Source: Dorea sp. AF36-15AT (GTDB taxonomy: Bacteria; Bacillota; Clostridia; Lachnospirales; Lachnospiraceae). Taken from it: 63,185 bases of DNA. Shown piece by piece: positions 1-8,415 of this stretch. The translations under genes were made by a program, and so were the position numbers. Positions within the stretch are counted from its first letter, which is position 1, and each line of letters starts with the position of its first letter. Where the stretch lies: contig NZ_QUDV01000009.1 in assembly GCF_003477705.1 (NCBI RefSeq), positions 1 through 63,185 on the forward strand, read 5' to 3'. The notes beneath the pieces were generated by a model that was given only the letters and a program-made list of their open reading frames with translations, was not told the DNA's origin and ran no database searches.

Positions 1-740
1 ATATTTTCCAGCCATTTTACGATACCATTCGTAAGTAAGATCCCCGCTCCGATTCCGACTGGGATTCCAATGAGTCCTTCCAGTATTCCTTCCCAGTAAA
101 CCACACAAATCCTTTGAAATTTACTCGCCCCGATACTTCCCAATGTTCCCAGATATCTTAGTTTTTCAAACGTAGAGATGGAATAGGCATTGTAAATCAG
201 CACACAGCCCATAAGCATCACCATTGTAACTATAACATTGATGATTCCGCCCACGCTCATACTGGTTTCGTCATTTAGTCCATAGTATTCTAAAAGTTCT
301 ATATGATAGGTAATATTGTATTTTCCCGTTTCACGATAAGGAAGGCGCCGCCACTCTTCCTCCGGAAGCTGTTCCATGCCGATCTTTTTGCCGATTTTCT
401 GTGTTCTGACAAACATACGCCAACTGACGTTTTTCATTTCAGCAGCCACACACAAACCTGCATCCGGTTCGCAGTCTTCGCATTCCGTTTCCGATACATT
501 ACATAGCTTTTTATTCTCTTTCAGGCTTTCATACTGTTCCTGATCCAAATCATGGAAGATCAAATGCCAGCTTCCCTGGTCTTCCCGGATGCTCTCCCGG
601 ATCATTCCCATCAGAGTATTGGCAAAGAGCGAAATCGTTGTGAGAATGATCATCGTGCATGCAATTCCAAGGATGGTAGCTCTGGTACGCTTTTTATTCT
701 TTTTCAGATAACGTAAGGTTAGTTTAAAAATAATTCCCAT
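1..740 (-). CDS. FtsX-like ABC transporter permease (C-terminus beyond window)
   Basis: About 246 N-terminal residues are visible; the gene runs off the left edge. The translation opens MGIIFKLTLRYLKKNKKRTR, followed by a membrane segment at about residues 22-42, a polar external domain of about 120 residues, a second membrane segment at about 170-190 (GGIINVIVTMVMLMGCVLIY) and the start of a third. This is the MacB/FtsX permease plan, used with an ATPase to move lipids or peptides or to act in antimicrobial peptide sensing and resistance. A clear RBS (GGAGGAG) precedes the ATG. It lies downstream of the peptide gene in the same direction, separated by a hairpin, so it may belong to the signalling cassette as exporter or immunity function. 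The ATPase is not in view; substrate is unknown. Confidence 0.85.
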   Translation of the reverse strand, partial: MGIIFKLTLRYLKKNKKRTRATILGIACTMIILTTISLFANTLMGMIRESIREDQGSWHLIFHDLDQEQYESLKENKKLCNVSETECEDCEPDAGLCVAAEMKNVSWRMFVRTQKIGKKIGMEQLPEEEWRRLPYRETGKYNITYHIELLEYYGLNDETSMSVGGIINVIVTMVMLMGCVLIYNAYSISTFEKLRYLGTLGSIGASKFQRICVVYWEGILEGLIGIPVGIGAGILLTNGIVKWLEN

Positions 741-765
741 ATCCGCTCCTCCATTCGTTAGCGAA

Positions 766-794
766 AAGAACCATGACACAATGTCATGGATCTT
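766..794 (-). terminator. Hairpin between peptide gene and ABC permease
   Basis: A perfect 8-bp inverted repeat (CCATGACA / TGTCATGG, 3-nt loop) extends through one mismatch by four more pairs (AAGA / TCTT). On the minus strand it is followed by a short T-rich stretch (TTCTTTTCG). It could be a leaky terminator or RNA-processing site that lowers permease expression relative to the peptide. Confidence 0.55.
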
Positions 795-801
795 CTGATA
801 A

Positions 802-945
802 CTATTTTCCATACTCAAAGTTGTGAATATTCTTATAATGCAATATTATCTTATTCTGCGATGTTGTTTTAAAGCTACAATACTTACAGGTATATGTTGT
901 ACCACCCACAACTTTTTTCGTTTCTTTGGCAGTCAATTTTCTCAT
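802..945 (-). CDS. Gly-Gly leader peptide with C2H2 zinc-finger-like mature part (47 aa)
   Basis: A 47-residue ORF. The first 15 residues, MRKLTAKETKKVVGG, resemble the double-glycine leaders of bacteriocin and peptide pheromone precursors, which C39-peptidase ABC exporters cut after GG. The predicted 32-residue mature part carries Cys-X2-Cys-X12-His-X4-His (CKYC ... LHYKNIH), exactly the spacing of a C2H2 zinc finger, then a short tail NFEYGK. The RBS AGGAG lies 7 nt before the ATG and starts right at the stop codon of the upstream kinase gene, so the two are probably translationally coupled. The position beside an AgrC/ComD-like kinase and a LytTR regulator suggests a secreted signal or bacteriocin. 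Function is inferred; I do not recognise this peptide family. Confidence 0.75.
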   Translation of the reverse strand: MRKLTAKETKKVVGGTTYTCKYCSFKTTSQNKIILHYKNIHNFEYGK

Positions 946-957
946 TTTTTTGCTCCT

Positions 958-2274
958 TTACATATTATCGTAAAAACTAACCATCACGCAATGCCTGTCT
1001 TCTAACGTCTCCTGAATCAGGTCGCCGTCATGACGTTCCACGATTCGTTCTACGCTTTTCATTCCATATCCATGCACAGACGAATTTGCCGCACCGCTGA
1101 TTAGTCTTTTTTTCAAAAATAACGGTCGTTTCACAACATTATTACTGATTTTTATTAAAGTCATATCCATCCGCTTTTTTATTTCAACACGTATCCAGTT
1201 GCCTTGTTCATCTGCTTCTTCACAGTTCTCAATCGCATGATCAATCAGATTTCCAAACAGTATGCTTTGTTCTGCTTCTGTCAGGCCACCGATCGACACC
1301 ATCTCAGTCTCTATATCAAAACGTATTTCTCTTTCTTCCGCCTTTTGTTTCTTCTGTGTCAATATAAAATCAAGAAAGTAATTTCCGGTCCATACTACAC
1401 CTTTCACCTCAAGATATTCCTGATCAAGTTCATTCAAATAATCTTCTATTCGCTGCCATTCCCCCTTTTGAACCATCATACGCAGCCCCAGCAGGTGATG
1501 TCTTATATCATGTACAGCCCGCCAGCTATTTTCCGTACTCTCTAACAAAGATTGGTATCTTTGTTCCAAAATACTGTCATGTAATTCCAGTATCTTCTGG
1601 TCTTTCGCCATAAGGCGATTTTTCAGGAAAAAAAGTACAATGATTGTGGCAATCACCAATACGCCAAGAAGCGAAAAGCCACCATCCAACCCGTTCATGG
1701 ATATTTCTCCTATAGCCATTTCAACCAGTTTTTTCTGATACCTAAGTATCAAAAGAGATATAATTATGTCAATTAACACAAAATATCCTGTATACTCTTC
1801 ATTAATCTTCCACTTATATTTTATGATCAATATCGCTAACCATATAAGAATTATTCGTGATAATGTAAAGATAACAATTTGTTCCAAAGATACTGCATTC
1901 AAAAAAACTCTTGGCAAAAACTTCTCTCCCAACAATGTCATACTAAAAAAAGCTATTATGAAATCCAACAATGTAAGCACTCCATAATACAGCCAAACAT
2001 AGCTGAATATAAACAAATATCCTTTTTTCCTTATGACAAATATAACAAGACAAAATAAAATGACCTCCACCAGGAACATAGTTCTCGAAAAGAACCATAA
2101 ACGCCTGTTTGCAGTCAGTAAAACAGAAATAAACAGAGAACTCACTACTAGAATACCTTTATAACATCTGTTCATCTTTTTTCTGTCAAAAATGGTATAT
2201 AACATCAAATAATAGCCTGTTATAACTTCCACCAAAGAAACTACGAACAACAGGATAAAACATACACTCCCCAC
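958..2274 (-). CDS. AgrC/ComD-like membrane sensor histidine kinase
   Basis: 438 residues, GTG start with GGAGGAG 8 nt upstream. The N-terminal half (to about residue 230) has six or seven hydrophobic segments, as in peptide-pheromone receptors of the HPK10/GHKL class. The phospho-acceptor box is VHDIRHHLLGLR near residue 255. The ATPase domain has an N-box variant (LFGNLIDHAIENCEE, where families usually read N-A-I-E-A) and a G-box HGYGMKSVERIVERHDG. It starts 2 nt after the regulator stop codon and ends at the peptide RBS, so the three genes are one operon. The likely ligand is the product of the adjacent peptide gene; this is inference from context. Confidence 0.9.
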   Translation of the reverse strand: MGSVCFILLFVVSLVEVITGYYLMLYTIFDRKKMNRCYKGILVVSSLFISVLLTANRRLWFFSRTMFLVEVILFCLVIFVIRKKGYLFIFSYVWLYYGVLTLLDFIIAFFSMTLLGEKFLPRVFLNAVSLEQIVIFTLSRIILIWLAILIIKYKWKINEEYTGYFVLIDIIISLLILRYQKKLVEMAIGEISMNGLDGGFSLLGVLVIATIIVLFFLKNRLMAKDQKILELHDSILEQRYQSLLESTENSWRAVHDIRHHLLGLRMMVQKGEWQRIEDYLNELDQEYLEVKGVVWTGNYFLDFILTQKKQKAEEREIRFDIETEMVSIGGLTEAEQSILFGNLIDHAIENCEEADEQGNWIRVEIKKRMDMTLIKISNNVVKRPLFLKKRLISGAANSSVHGYGMKSVERIVERHDGDLIQETLEDRHCVMVSFYDNM

Positions 2275-2276
2275 AG

Positions 2277-2990
2277 CTATTGCTCCTCCCAGTATTTCCG
2301 AATATTTTCTTTTACTTTTTTGATCCTTGCATGACTTGCTTCAACAGCATCTCTATTGCTCAGATAAATCACATTATCCCTGACTTTCATAATATGCCTT
2401 AAATTAACCACACTGCTCCTATCGACTATTACAAATTCATCACTCATTAATTTTTCCAAAACATTCTCAATACTGATTCGTTCACGTACTTCACCTTTCA
2501 CGGTAAAAAAGCTCGTATACTTTGTTCCTTTCGCTTTTTGTATATAGATAATATCATCCTGACACATTTTCACTCTCTGTGTATCCGAACCTATATAGCA
2601 ATACTTTATTGAATGATTCCGCACAATCTCAATCAGTCTCTCTATTATTTCCGGCAGTCTTTCTTCAACATCCTCTTTTAGAATATACTGGTATGCTTCC
2701 ATACGATAGCTTTCAATTGCATATTCCACATAAGCCGTAAGAAAAATAATATAAATATTCGGATCACGATCGCGCGCTTTTTTGCCCATTTCAATACCGT
2801 TTATCTCCGGCATATCCACATCAGAAATCAAAATCTGATACCTGGTTGTTTCAAATGCCACTAGGAAATTCTCCGCTTTCTCATACGTGTCTATATGTAC
2901 ATCTTTGAATTCCCCCGACAGATTTAACAAAATTTCACGGATATTTTCCAAGACGCTTTTCTCATTATCCACTATTGCAATATTTATCAA
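2277..2990 (-). CDS. LytTR-family response regulator
   Basis: A receiver domain (INIAIVDNEKSV, phospho-acceptor Asp57 in ISDVDMPEING, Lys in LKED) followed by a LytTR DNA-binding domain (about residues 130-235, with IIYIQKAKGTKYTSFFT and VDRSSVVNLRHI). I place the start at the TTG at 2990, preceded by GGAGGG, giving 237 residues. A longer reading to an ATG at 3044 adds 18 residues that do not fit the receiver fold. It is the partner of the downstream AgrC-like kinase (2-nt gap). LytTR regulators bind pairs of short direct repeats two helix turns apart; such a pair lies upstream at 3105-3133, so autoactivation is likely. Confidence 0.9.
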   Translation of the reverse strand: MINIAIVDNEKSVLENIREILLNLSGEFKDVHIDTYEKAENFLVAFETTRYQILISDVDMPEINGIEMGKKARDRDPNIYIIFLTAYVEYAIESYRMEAYQYILKEDVEERLPEIIERLIEIVRNHSIKYCYIGSDTQRVKMCQDDIIYIQKAKGTKYTSFFTVKGEVRERISIENVLEKLMSDEFVIVDRSSVVNLRHIMKVRDNVIYLSNRDAVEASHARIKKVKENIRKYWEEQ

Positions 2991-3067
2991 TATTCTCCCT
3001 CCATACAAATGTATACTGCTTGCCATTCTGATATAATAATACAATAAAAGTAGATTTTTTGTTACAA

Positions 3068-3133
3068 ATTATAACATAATTTTATCATCGCTTCGAAATA
3101 TTGACCATGAATTAGATATTTTCTGCCCATGAA
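3068..3133 (-). promoter_or_regulatory. Candidate LytTR operator repeats and promoter
   Basis: On the minus strand two copies of TTCATGG (3127-3133 and 3105-3111) are exactly 22 bp apart, the period typical of LytTR sites. They are followed by a perfect -10 TATAAT (3068-3073) with no good -35 box. A weak -35 plus upstream direct repeats is the usual layout of AgrA/ComE-activated promoters. AGAAAATAT is also repeated here. The rest of 3134-3333 shows no gene. Confidence 0.55.
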
Positions 3134-3333
3134 TATTTTCTGGCAGACAAATTCCCAAAACATAAATCATCATCAAAAAATAATCTTCGTAAGTATCAAA
3201 AAACACATTCCAAGATTGTATGCGATTGTCAAGGTCCTGATCCAACTCAAACTTTTACTCATCGCAATACAAAAAAATCTGCCACTTCACGATTTCTCAA
3301 TCGTAAAGCAACAGATCCTTTTCTTTTTATATT

Positions 3334-4359
3334 CTACTTTATAAACATTGCATCTCCAAAGGAGAAAAATCTGTATTTTTGCTCAATTGCTTCCTGATAT
3401 GCATTCAGCACATGCTCTCTGCCTGCCAGTGCGGATACCAGCATGATCAGTGTAGACTCCGGCAGATGGAAATTCGTGATCAGTGCATCCAGAATCTTGA
3501 ACTTGTATCCCGGATAAATGAAGATCTCTGTCCATCCGCTGCATTCTCTGAGGCGTCCGTTCTCATCTGCTGCCGACTCTACAGTTCTGCAGCTTGTGGT
3601 TCCCACGCAGATCACGCGTCCGCCATTGTCCTTGGCACGGTTAATCTTCTCAGCCGCTTCGGCATCAATATGGTAAAATTCTGAATGCATGTGATGCTCC
3701 AGAATGTCATCTACCTTAACCGGGCGGAAGGTTCCAAGTCCTACATGCAGTGTAACTCTGGCAATATCTATGCCTTTTTCCTCGATCTGCTTCAGCAGCT
3801 CCGGTGTGAAATGAAGTCCCGCTGTCGGTGCAGCCGCAGATCCGGTATGCTTGGCATATACGGTCTGATAACGGTTCTTGTCCTCAAGCTGATGTGTGAT
3901 ATACGGCGGTAATGGCATCTGTCCAAGCTGATCCAGAATCTCTTCAAAGATTCCTTCATATTCAAACTTGATCAGGCGGTTGCCTTCCTCTACGACATCG
4001 ATGACTTCACCAACCAGCAGACCTTCGCCGAACACGATCCGTGTGCCTGGTCTTGCTTTCTTGCCAGGTTTTACCAGTGTCTCCCACACATTGTTCTCTT
4101 TGCGCTTCAGCAGAAGCACTTCTATCTTGGCTCCGGTTCCCTCACGGGCACCGATCAGCCTCGCCGGAATCACCTTGGTGTCATTGATCACCAGACAGTC
4201 CCCCGGGTTCAGATAATCCACGATCTCTTTGAAAATGTGATGAGAGGTCTCGCCTGTCTCTTTGTCTAGCACCAGGAGCCTGGAACTGGAGCGGTCCTCC
4301 AGCGGATCCTGTGCGATCAATTCTTCCGGCAGATCAAAATAAAAATCCTGTCGTTTCAT
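3334..4359 (-). CDS. queA: S-adenosylmethionine:tRNA ribosyltransferase-isomerase
   Basis: 341 residues, full family length. It opens [19 protein letters not shown] and contains family motifs [24 protein letters not shown] and [13 protein letters not shown]. QueA transfers and isomerises the ribosyl part of AdoMet onto 7-aminomethyl-7-deazaguanine at tRNA position 34, the penultimate step of queuosine synthesis, in the cytoplasm. It lies 19 nt after pheT in the same direction and may be co-transcribed with it. No other queuosine gene is in view. Confidence 0.97.
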   Translation of the reverse strand: MKRQDFYFDLPEELIAQDPLEDRSSSRLLVLDKETGETSHHIFKEIVDYLNPGDCLVINDTKVIPARLIGAREGTGAKIEVLLLKRKENNVWETLVKPGKKARPGTRIVFGEGLLVGEVIDVVEEGNRLIKFEYEGIFEEILDQLGQMPLPPYITHQLEDKNRYQTVYAKHTGSAAAPTAGLHFTPELLKQIEEKGIDIARVTLHVGLGTFRPVKVDDILEHHMHSEFYHIDAEAAEKINRAKDNGGRVICVGTTSCRTVESAADENGRLRECSGWTEIFIYPGYKFKILDALITNFHLPESTLIMLVSALAGREHVLNAYQEAIEQKYRFFSFGDAMFIK

Positions 4360-4378
4360 ATTATCTTATCTCTCCGTT

Positions 4379-6799
4379 CTATTTGCGAAGCTCGATTCCC
4401 ATAGCTTCAAGACCGGCAAGAATCTTATCCATTGCTTTGGAAATATCTGACTCTTCCAGTGTTCTGTCTTTTGCACGGAATGTAATAGAGTAAGCTACAG
4501 ACTTGAATCCCGGTTTGATCTGAGCTCCTTCGTACAGGTCAAACAGTGAGTAGCTCTCCAGATGAGCTCCGCCATTTTTCTCAATTACTTCTTCAATCTG
4601 TCCTACCATGATGTTCTTCGGCACTACCATACTGAGGTCACGGTTTACAGCCGGGAACTTGGCAATTCCCTCATATTTACGGTCAAATGTAGCACGCGCT
4701 ACGATCTCCGGCATATCGATCACTGCGATGTATGCTCTCTCTCCGATTCCGTAGATATCTGCAACGTCCGGATGTACTTCTCCCAGATATCCGACTACGG
4801 TTCCATCGTAAATGATATTAGCCTGACGTCCCGGATGCAGGAATGTCTTGCCTGCGTTTGGATCGTAAGTCTCTTTCTTGTGCAGTCCGATCTTGTCAAA
4901 GAACTCTTCTACGACACCCTTCATGCTGAAGAAATCGCCTTCTCCGTACATACCCAGAGTGAACTGCATACGCTCATCCGGAAGTTCTGTCAACGGAAGT
5001 GCCTTTGGCAGATATACATTTCCAAGTTCGTATAATTTTACATTTTTATTTCTACGGTTGTAGTTGGTAGCAAGTGATGTCAGCATACCGTTCAGGGATG
5101 TCGTTCTCATCACGCTGTAATCCTCACCCAGCGGGTTACGGATCTCAATTGCCTGACGAAGCTTGGAATCCTCCGGCAGTAATAATTTATCAAATACCTT
5201 CGGGCTCTCGAAGGAATATGACATACCCTGGCTGAATCCGCAGAACTCTGCGATATTTCTTGCCACCTCTTCAATACGGAGCTTGTAAGACAGCTTACCT
5301 GTCGTAGCTTCTCCGCTTGGAAGTGTGGTCGGAATATTGTCATATCCGAAGAATCTTGCAACTTCCTCTGCCACGTCTGCCAGACGGTGGATATCCTGAC
5401 GGAAAGTCGGAGCTACGATCTCATTCGTAGTCTCATCATATTCCAGTTCTACTAACTTCAGATAGCCAAGCATCTGTTCTTTCGTCAGATCTGTTCCGAG
5501 AAGTGCATTGATCTTCTCTGCGTCAAATGTAACTCTTGACGGCTCTCTCTTCTCCGCATAGACGTCTACCATTCCGCCTACAACTTCTCCGGCACCCATT
5601 TCTTCTACTAACTGGCATGCGCGGTCGATTGCTGCCTGTGCATTTTCCGGATCCAGACCTTTCTCGAATTTGCCGGATGCATCGGTACGAAGTCCGATCT
5701 TCTTAGCTGATTTACGGATGTTGGTTCCGTTGAAGCATGCAGCTTCGAACAGCATTGTCTTAACATTATCTGTAATCATAGAGTTCTCGCCACCCATGAT
5801 ACCTGCTACACCGATCGATTTTTCGCCATCACAAATCATCAGTACAGAGCTGTCCATCTCTCTTTCCTGTCCATCCAGAGTTACGAATTTCTCACCATCT
5901 TCTGCACGGCGCACTACGATCTCGCGGCCTGCGATCGTATCCAGATCATACGCATGCATCGGCTGTCCATATTCTTCCATTACATAGTTGGTAATATCTA
6001 CCAGATTGTTAATCGGGCGGATTCCAACAGATGCCAGTCTTCTCTGCATCCACTCCGGTGACGGTCCGATCTTAATATTTTTTACAACTCTTGCTGTATA
6101 TCTCGGGCAGAGTTCCTGATCCTTGACCGTAACCTTTACATAGTCATTGACATCCTCGTCATTGCCAGTCGGTGTTACAATCGGCGGATGGAATTCCTTG
6201 CGGAATGTAGCTGCTGCTTCTCTCGCAATGCCGATCACGCTGTAGCAGTCTACACGGTTGGATGTGATCTCATATTCAAATACCACATCATCCAGTCCCA
6301 GTGCGCTGATCGCACTGCTTCCTACTTCTACATCTTTCTGGAAAATGTAGATACCGTATTCCGGTGCCTCCGGGTACATATCACGGTTAGATCCCAGTTC
6401 TTCGATGGAACACATCATACCATTACTCGGTACACCGCGAAGCTTGCCTTTCTTAATCTTGATACCGCCGGCTACACGCTGTCCAGGCTCGTGACCTCCG
6501 GCCACACGTCCGCCGTCCAGAACAACCGGTACCTTGTCTCCTTCTTTTACATTCGGAGCACCTGTAACGATCTGAATCGTCTCAGTTCCGATATTTACCT
6601 GACAAATGATCAGTTTATCTGCATCCGGATGCTTCTCAATCTTGTCGATCTGACCTACTACGATGCGGTCCAGATCTGCATCCATTTTTTCAAATCCTTC
6701 TACTTTTGTACCGGAAAGTGTCATCGCATCGGTATATTCCTGCGCTGTCACATCCAGATCCGGCACATATGCTTTTATCCATGATAATGAAGTATCCAT
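4379..6799 (-). CDS. pheT: Phenylalanyl-tRNA synthetase beta subunit
   Basis: 806 residues, normal length for the bacterial beta chain. Domains in order: tRNA-binding OB domain (about 40-150, VGQIDKIEKHPDADKL), B3/B4 editing region (about 210-400), B5 (about 405-475), core catalytic-like module, and C-terminal FDX-ACB anticodon-binding domain (about 712-805, KYEGIAKFPAVNRDLS). It forms the alpha2beta2 enzyme with PheS and carries editing of mischarged Tyr-tRNA-Phe. An RBS AAAGGAG precedes the ATG. The gap of 180 nt to pheS is unusually long and holds a structured repeat. Confidence 0.98.
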   Translation of the reverse strand: MDTSLSWIKAYVPDLDVTAQEYTDAMTLSGTKVEGFEKMDADLDRIVVGQIDKIEKHPDADKLIICQVNIGTETIQIVTGAPNVKEGDKVPVVLDGGRVAGGHEPGQRVAGGIKIKKGKLRGVPSNGMMCSIEELGSNRDMYPEAPEYGIYIFQKDVEVGSSAISALGLDDVVFEYEITSNRVDCYSVIGIAREAAATFRKEFHPPIVTPTGNDEDVNDYVKVTVKDQELCPRYTARVVKNIKIGPSPEWMQRRLASVGIRPINNLVDITNYVMEEYGQPMHAYDLDTIAGREIVVRRAEDGEKFVTLDGQEREMDSSVLMICDGEKSIGVAGIMGGENSMITDNVKTMLFEAACFNGTNIRKSAKKIGLRTDASGKFEKGLDPENAQAAIDRACQLVEEMGAGEVVGGMVDVYAEKREPSRVTFDAEKINALLGTDLTKEQMLGYLKLVELEYDETTNEIVAPTFRQDIHRLADVAEEVARFFGYDNIPTTLPSGEATTGKLSYKLRIEEVARNIAEFCGFSQGMSYSFESPKVFDKLLLPEDSKLRQAIEIRNPLGEDYSVMRTTSLNGMLTSLATNYNRRNKNVKLYELGNVYLPKALPLTELPDERMQFTLGMYGEGDFFSMKGVVEEFFDKIGLHKKETYDPNAGKTFLHPGRQANIIYDGTVVGYLGEVHPDVADIYGIGERAYIAVIDMPEIVARATFDRKYEGIAKFPAVNRDLSMVVPKNIMVGQIEEVIEKNGGAHLESYSLFDLYEGAQIKPGFKSVAYSITFRAKDRTLEESDISKAMDKILAGLEAMGIELRK

Positions 6800-6826
6800 T
6801 ATAATCTCCTTTCAATGTAACACTTA

Positions 6827-6978
6827 TTCGTGCTTCCTTCTATTGTGTGCTCTTATTAAGTCTCCAGAATCCCGCCGGTTCCCGGCGCCGCCTCCCCAAG
6901 AGGCTCCCGATTCTGTCGAACCGTTCGCACACAGAAGTAAATACTCACTTCGTTCGTGCTTCCTTCTGTTGTGTGCTC
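6827..6978 (-). repeat. Structured element with 26-bp direct repeats between pheS and pheT
   Basis: A 26-bp direct repeat (minus strand GAGCACACAAYAGAAGGAAG plus CACGAA) occurs at 6953-6978, two bases after the pheS stop, and at 6827-6852, with one mismatch. Between the copies, CAGAATC and GATTCTG close a stem that contains two further hairpins (GCCTC/GAGGC and CGCCGG/CCGGCG). GCACACA...CAGAAG also pairs with CTTCTGTGTGC. It looks like a duplicated or inserted structured element inside the pheST operon. Alternative: an mRNA processing or stabilising structure. Confidence 0.6.
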
Positions 6979-6979
6979 A

Positions 6980-7999
6980 CTAGAACTGTTTCAAGAATCT
7001 GATATCGTTTTCGTACAGTAATCTCATGTCGTCGATTTCGTATTTCAGAAGTGCGATTCTTTCCAGTCCTACACCAAATGCGAATCCTGTGTATTCTTCC
7101 GGATCAATTCCGCACATTTCGAGTACGTGTGGATGTACCATTCCGCATCCCAGGATCTCGATCCATCCGGATCCTTTACAGAAACGGCATCCCTTACCGC
7201 CGCACTTGAAGCAGCTTACATCTACCTCAGCGCTTGGCTCTGTGAATGGGAAATGATGTGGGCGGAACTTTGTCTTGGTATCTTCACCGAACAGTTCCTT
7301 TGCAAATACTTCCAGTGTTCCTTTCAGGTCTGCGAATGAAATGTTCTTATCGATAACCAGTCCTTCGATCTGATGGAAAGATGGTGAATGTGTTGCATCT
7401 ACTTCATCTGAACGGAATACTCGTCCAGGTGCGATCATACGGATTGGCAGCTTGCCCTGTTCCATTACACGGGCCTGTACCGGTGATGTCTGTGTTCTCA
7501 GCACAATATCATCATTGATATAGAAAGTATCCTGCTCATCCTTTGCCGGATGATCTGCCGGAATATTCAGTTTCTCAAAGTTATACAGATCGTATTCTAC
7601 TTCCGGTCCTTCTACTACTTCGTATCCCATACCGATGAAAATACGTTCTACTTCTTCCAGTGCGATCGTATTCGGATGACGGTGTCCTACCATGTTCTTC
7701 TTAGCCGGCAGTGTAACGTCGATAACTTCCTGTTTCATCTTTTCTTCACGGATCGCACGCTCCATTTTCTGCTTGCTTTCTTCCAGAATCTCTTCGATGG
7801 CTGCACGTGTCTCATTAACCATCTGACCTACTTTCGGTCTTTCTTCCGGTGCTACATCTTTCATTCCTTTAAGAACAGCAGTCAGTTCTCCTTTTTTACC
7901 AAGGAATCTGACGCGGGCTTCGTTCAATTTCTCCGGTACATCAGCAGACTGAATTGCTTCAATGGCTTCTCTGCGGATGCTTTCCAATCTTTCTTTCAT
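6980..7999 (-). CDS. pheS: Phenylalanyl-tRNA synthetase alpha subunit
   Basis: 339 residues, family length. An N-terminal coiled coil (about 1-85) is followed by the class II catalytic core: motif 2 region FRSDEVDATHSPSFHQIEGL, and motif 3 near the C-terminus (GFAFGVGLERIALLKY). It activates phenylalanine and charges tRNA-Phe together with PheT. It is the first gene after the T-box leader. RBS GGAAGAGAAGG region lies just before the ATG. Confidence 0.98.
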   Translation of the reverse strand: MKERLESIRREAIEAIQSADVPEKLNEARVRFLGKKGELTAVLKGMKDVAPEERPKVGQMVNETRAAIEEILEESKQKMERAIREEKMKQEVIDVTLPAKKNMVGHRHPNTIALEEVERIFIGMGYEVVEGPEVEYDLYNFEKLNIPADHPAKDEQDTFYINDDIVLRTQTSPVQARVMEQGKLPIRMIAPGRVFRSDEVDATHSPSFHQIEGLVIDKNISFADLKGTLEVFAKELFGEDTKTKFRPHHFPFTEPSAEVDVSCFKCGGKGCRFCKGSGWIEILGCGMVHPHVLEMCGIDPEEYTGFAFGVGLERIALLKYEIDDMRLLYENDIRFLKQF

Positions 8000-8098
8000 C
8001 CTTCTCTTCCTTTCTCTTTCATAAATAATTAAATGACTATGTTTCCTCTTTAATAACTATATCGTTCAGAGCCACTTCCAAAATACTCTGAACGAATA

Positions 8099-8372
8099 CA
8101 AAAAAACCTCATCCCAAAAGGGACGAGGTTAACTCGCGGTACCACCCTGATTCCTATCTTACGACAGGCACTCATGTTCGTGTAACGTACGAATACGGCA
8201 TGTCCTACTATCGAATCATCATATATCGAAATATTCAAACATGCAGCTAACGTGGGAAATTCGATCCCTGCCTGAACCCGGAGCTACTTTCAGCCTGTGG
8301 TATGCCCCTCTCTGATGGAAAACAGTTCTCTACTGACACGGTCATCACTTTTATCTTTGATTTAAACAATAC
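8099..8372 (-). promoter_or_regulatory. T-box riboswitch of pheST
   Basis: Minus-strand leader with the diagnostic T-box sequence AGGGTGGTACCGCG (8137-8150), followed by an intrinsic terminator (ACCTCGTCCC TTTTGGGATGAGGT, then a T run, 8099-8130). Uncharged tRNA-Phe binding should favour the antiterminator and allow pheST transcription. Two UUC triplets in the stem I region could be the specifier; I cannot fix which. A further hairpin GTTCAGAG/CTCTGAAC sits after the terminator at 8063-8094, before pheS. Confidence 0.93.
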
Positions 8373-8378
8373 AAAGTC

Positions 8379-8407
8379 ATTATACTCACTGACTTTTTTA
8401 ATGTCAA
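8379..8407 (-). promoter_or_regulatory. Consensus sigma-A promoter for pheST
   Basis: Perfect TTGACA (8402-8407) and perfect TATAAT (8379-8384) with a 17-bp spacer on the minus strand, just upstream of the T-box. It lies 8 bp beyond the stop codon of the upstream gene. Confidence 0.92.
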
Positions 8408-8415
8408 GCCGATTC

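Noticed and set aside
4562..6784. Several plus-strand ORFs of 75-200 codons opposite pheT
   Set aside because: They are antisense shadows of pheT with no RBS and no recognisable domains.
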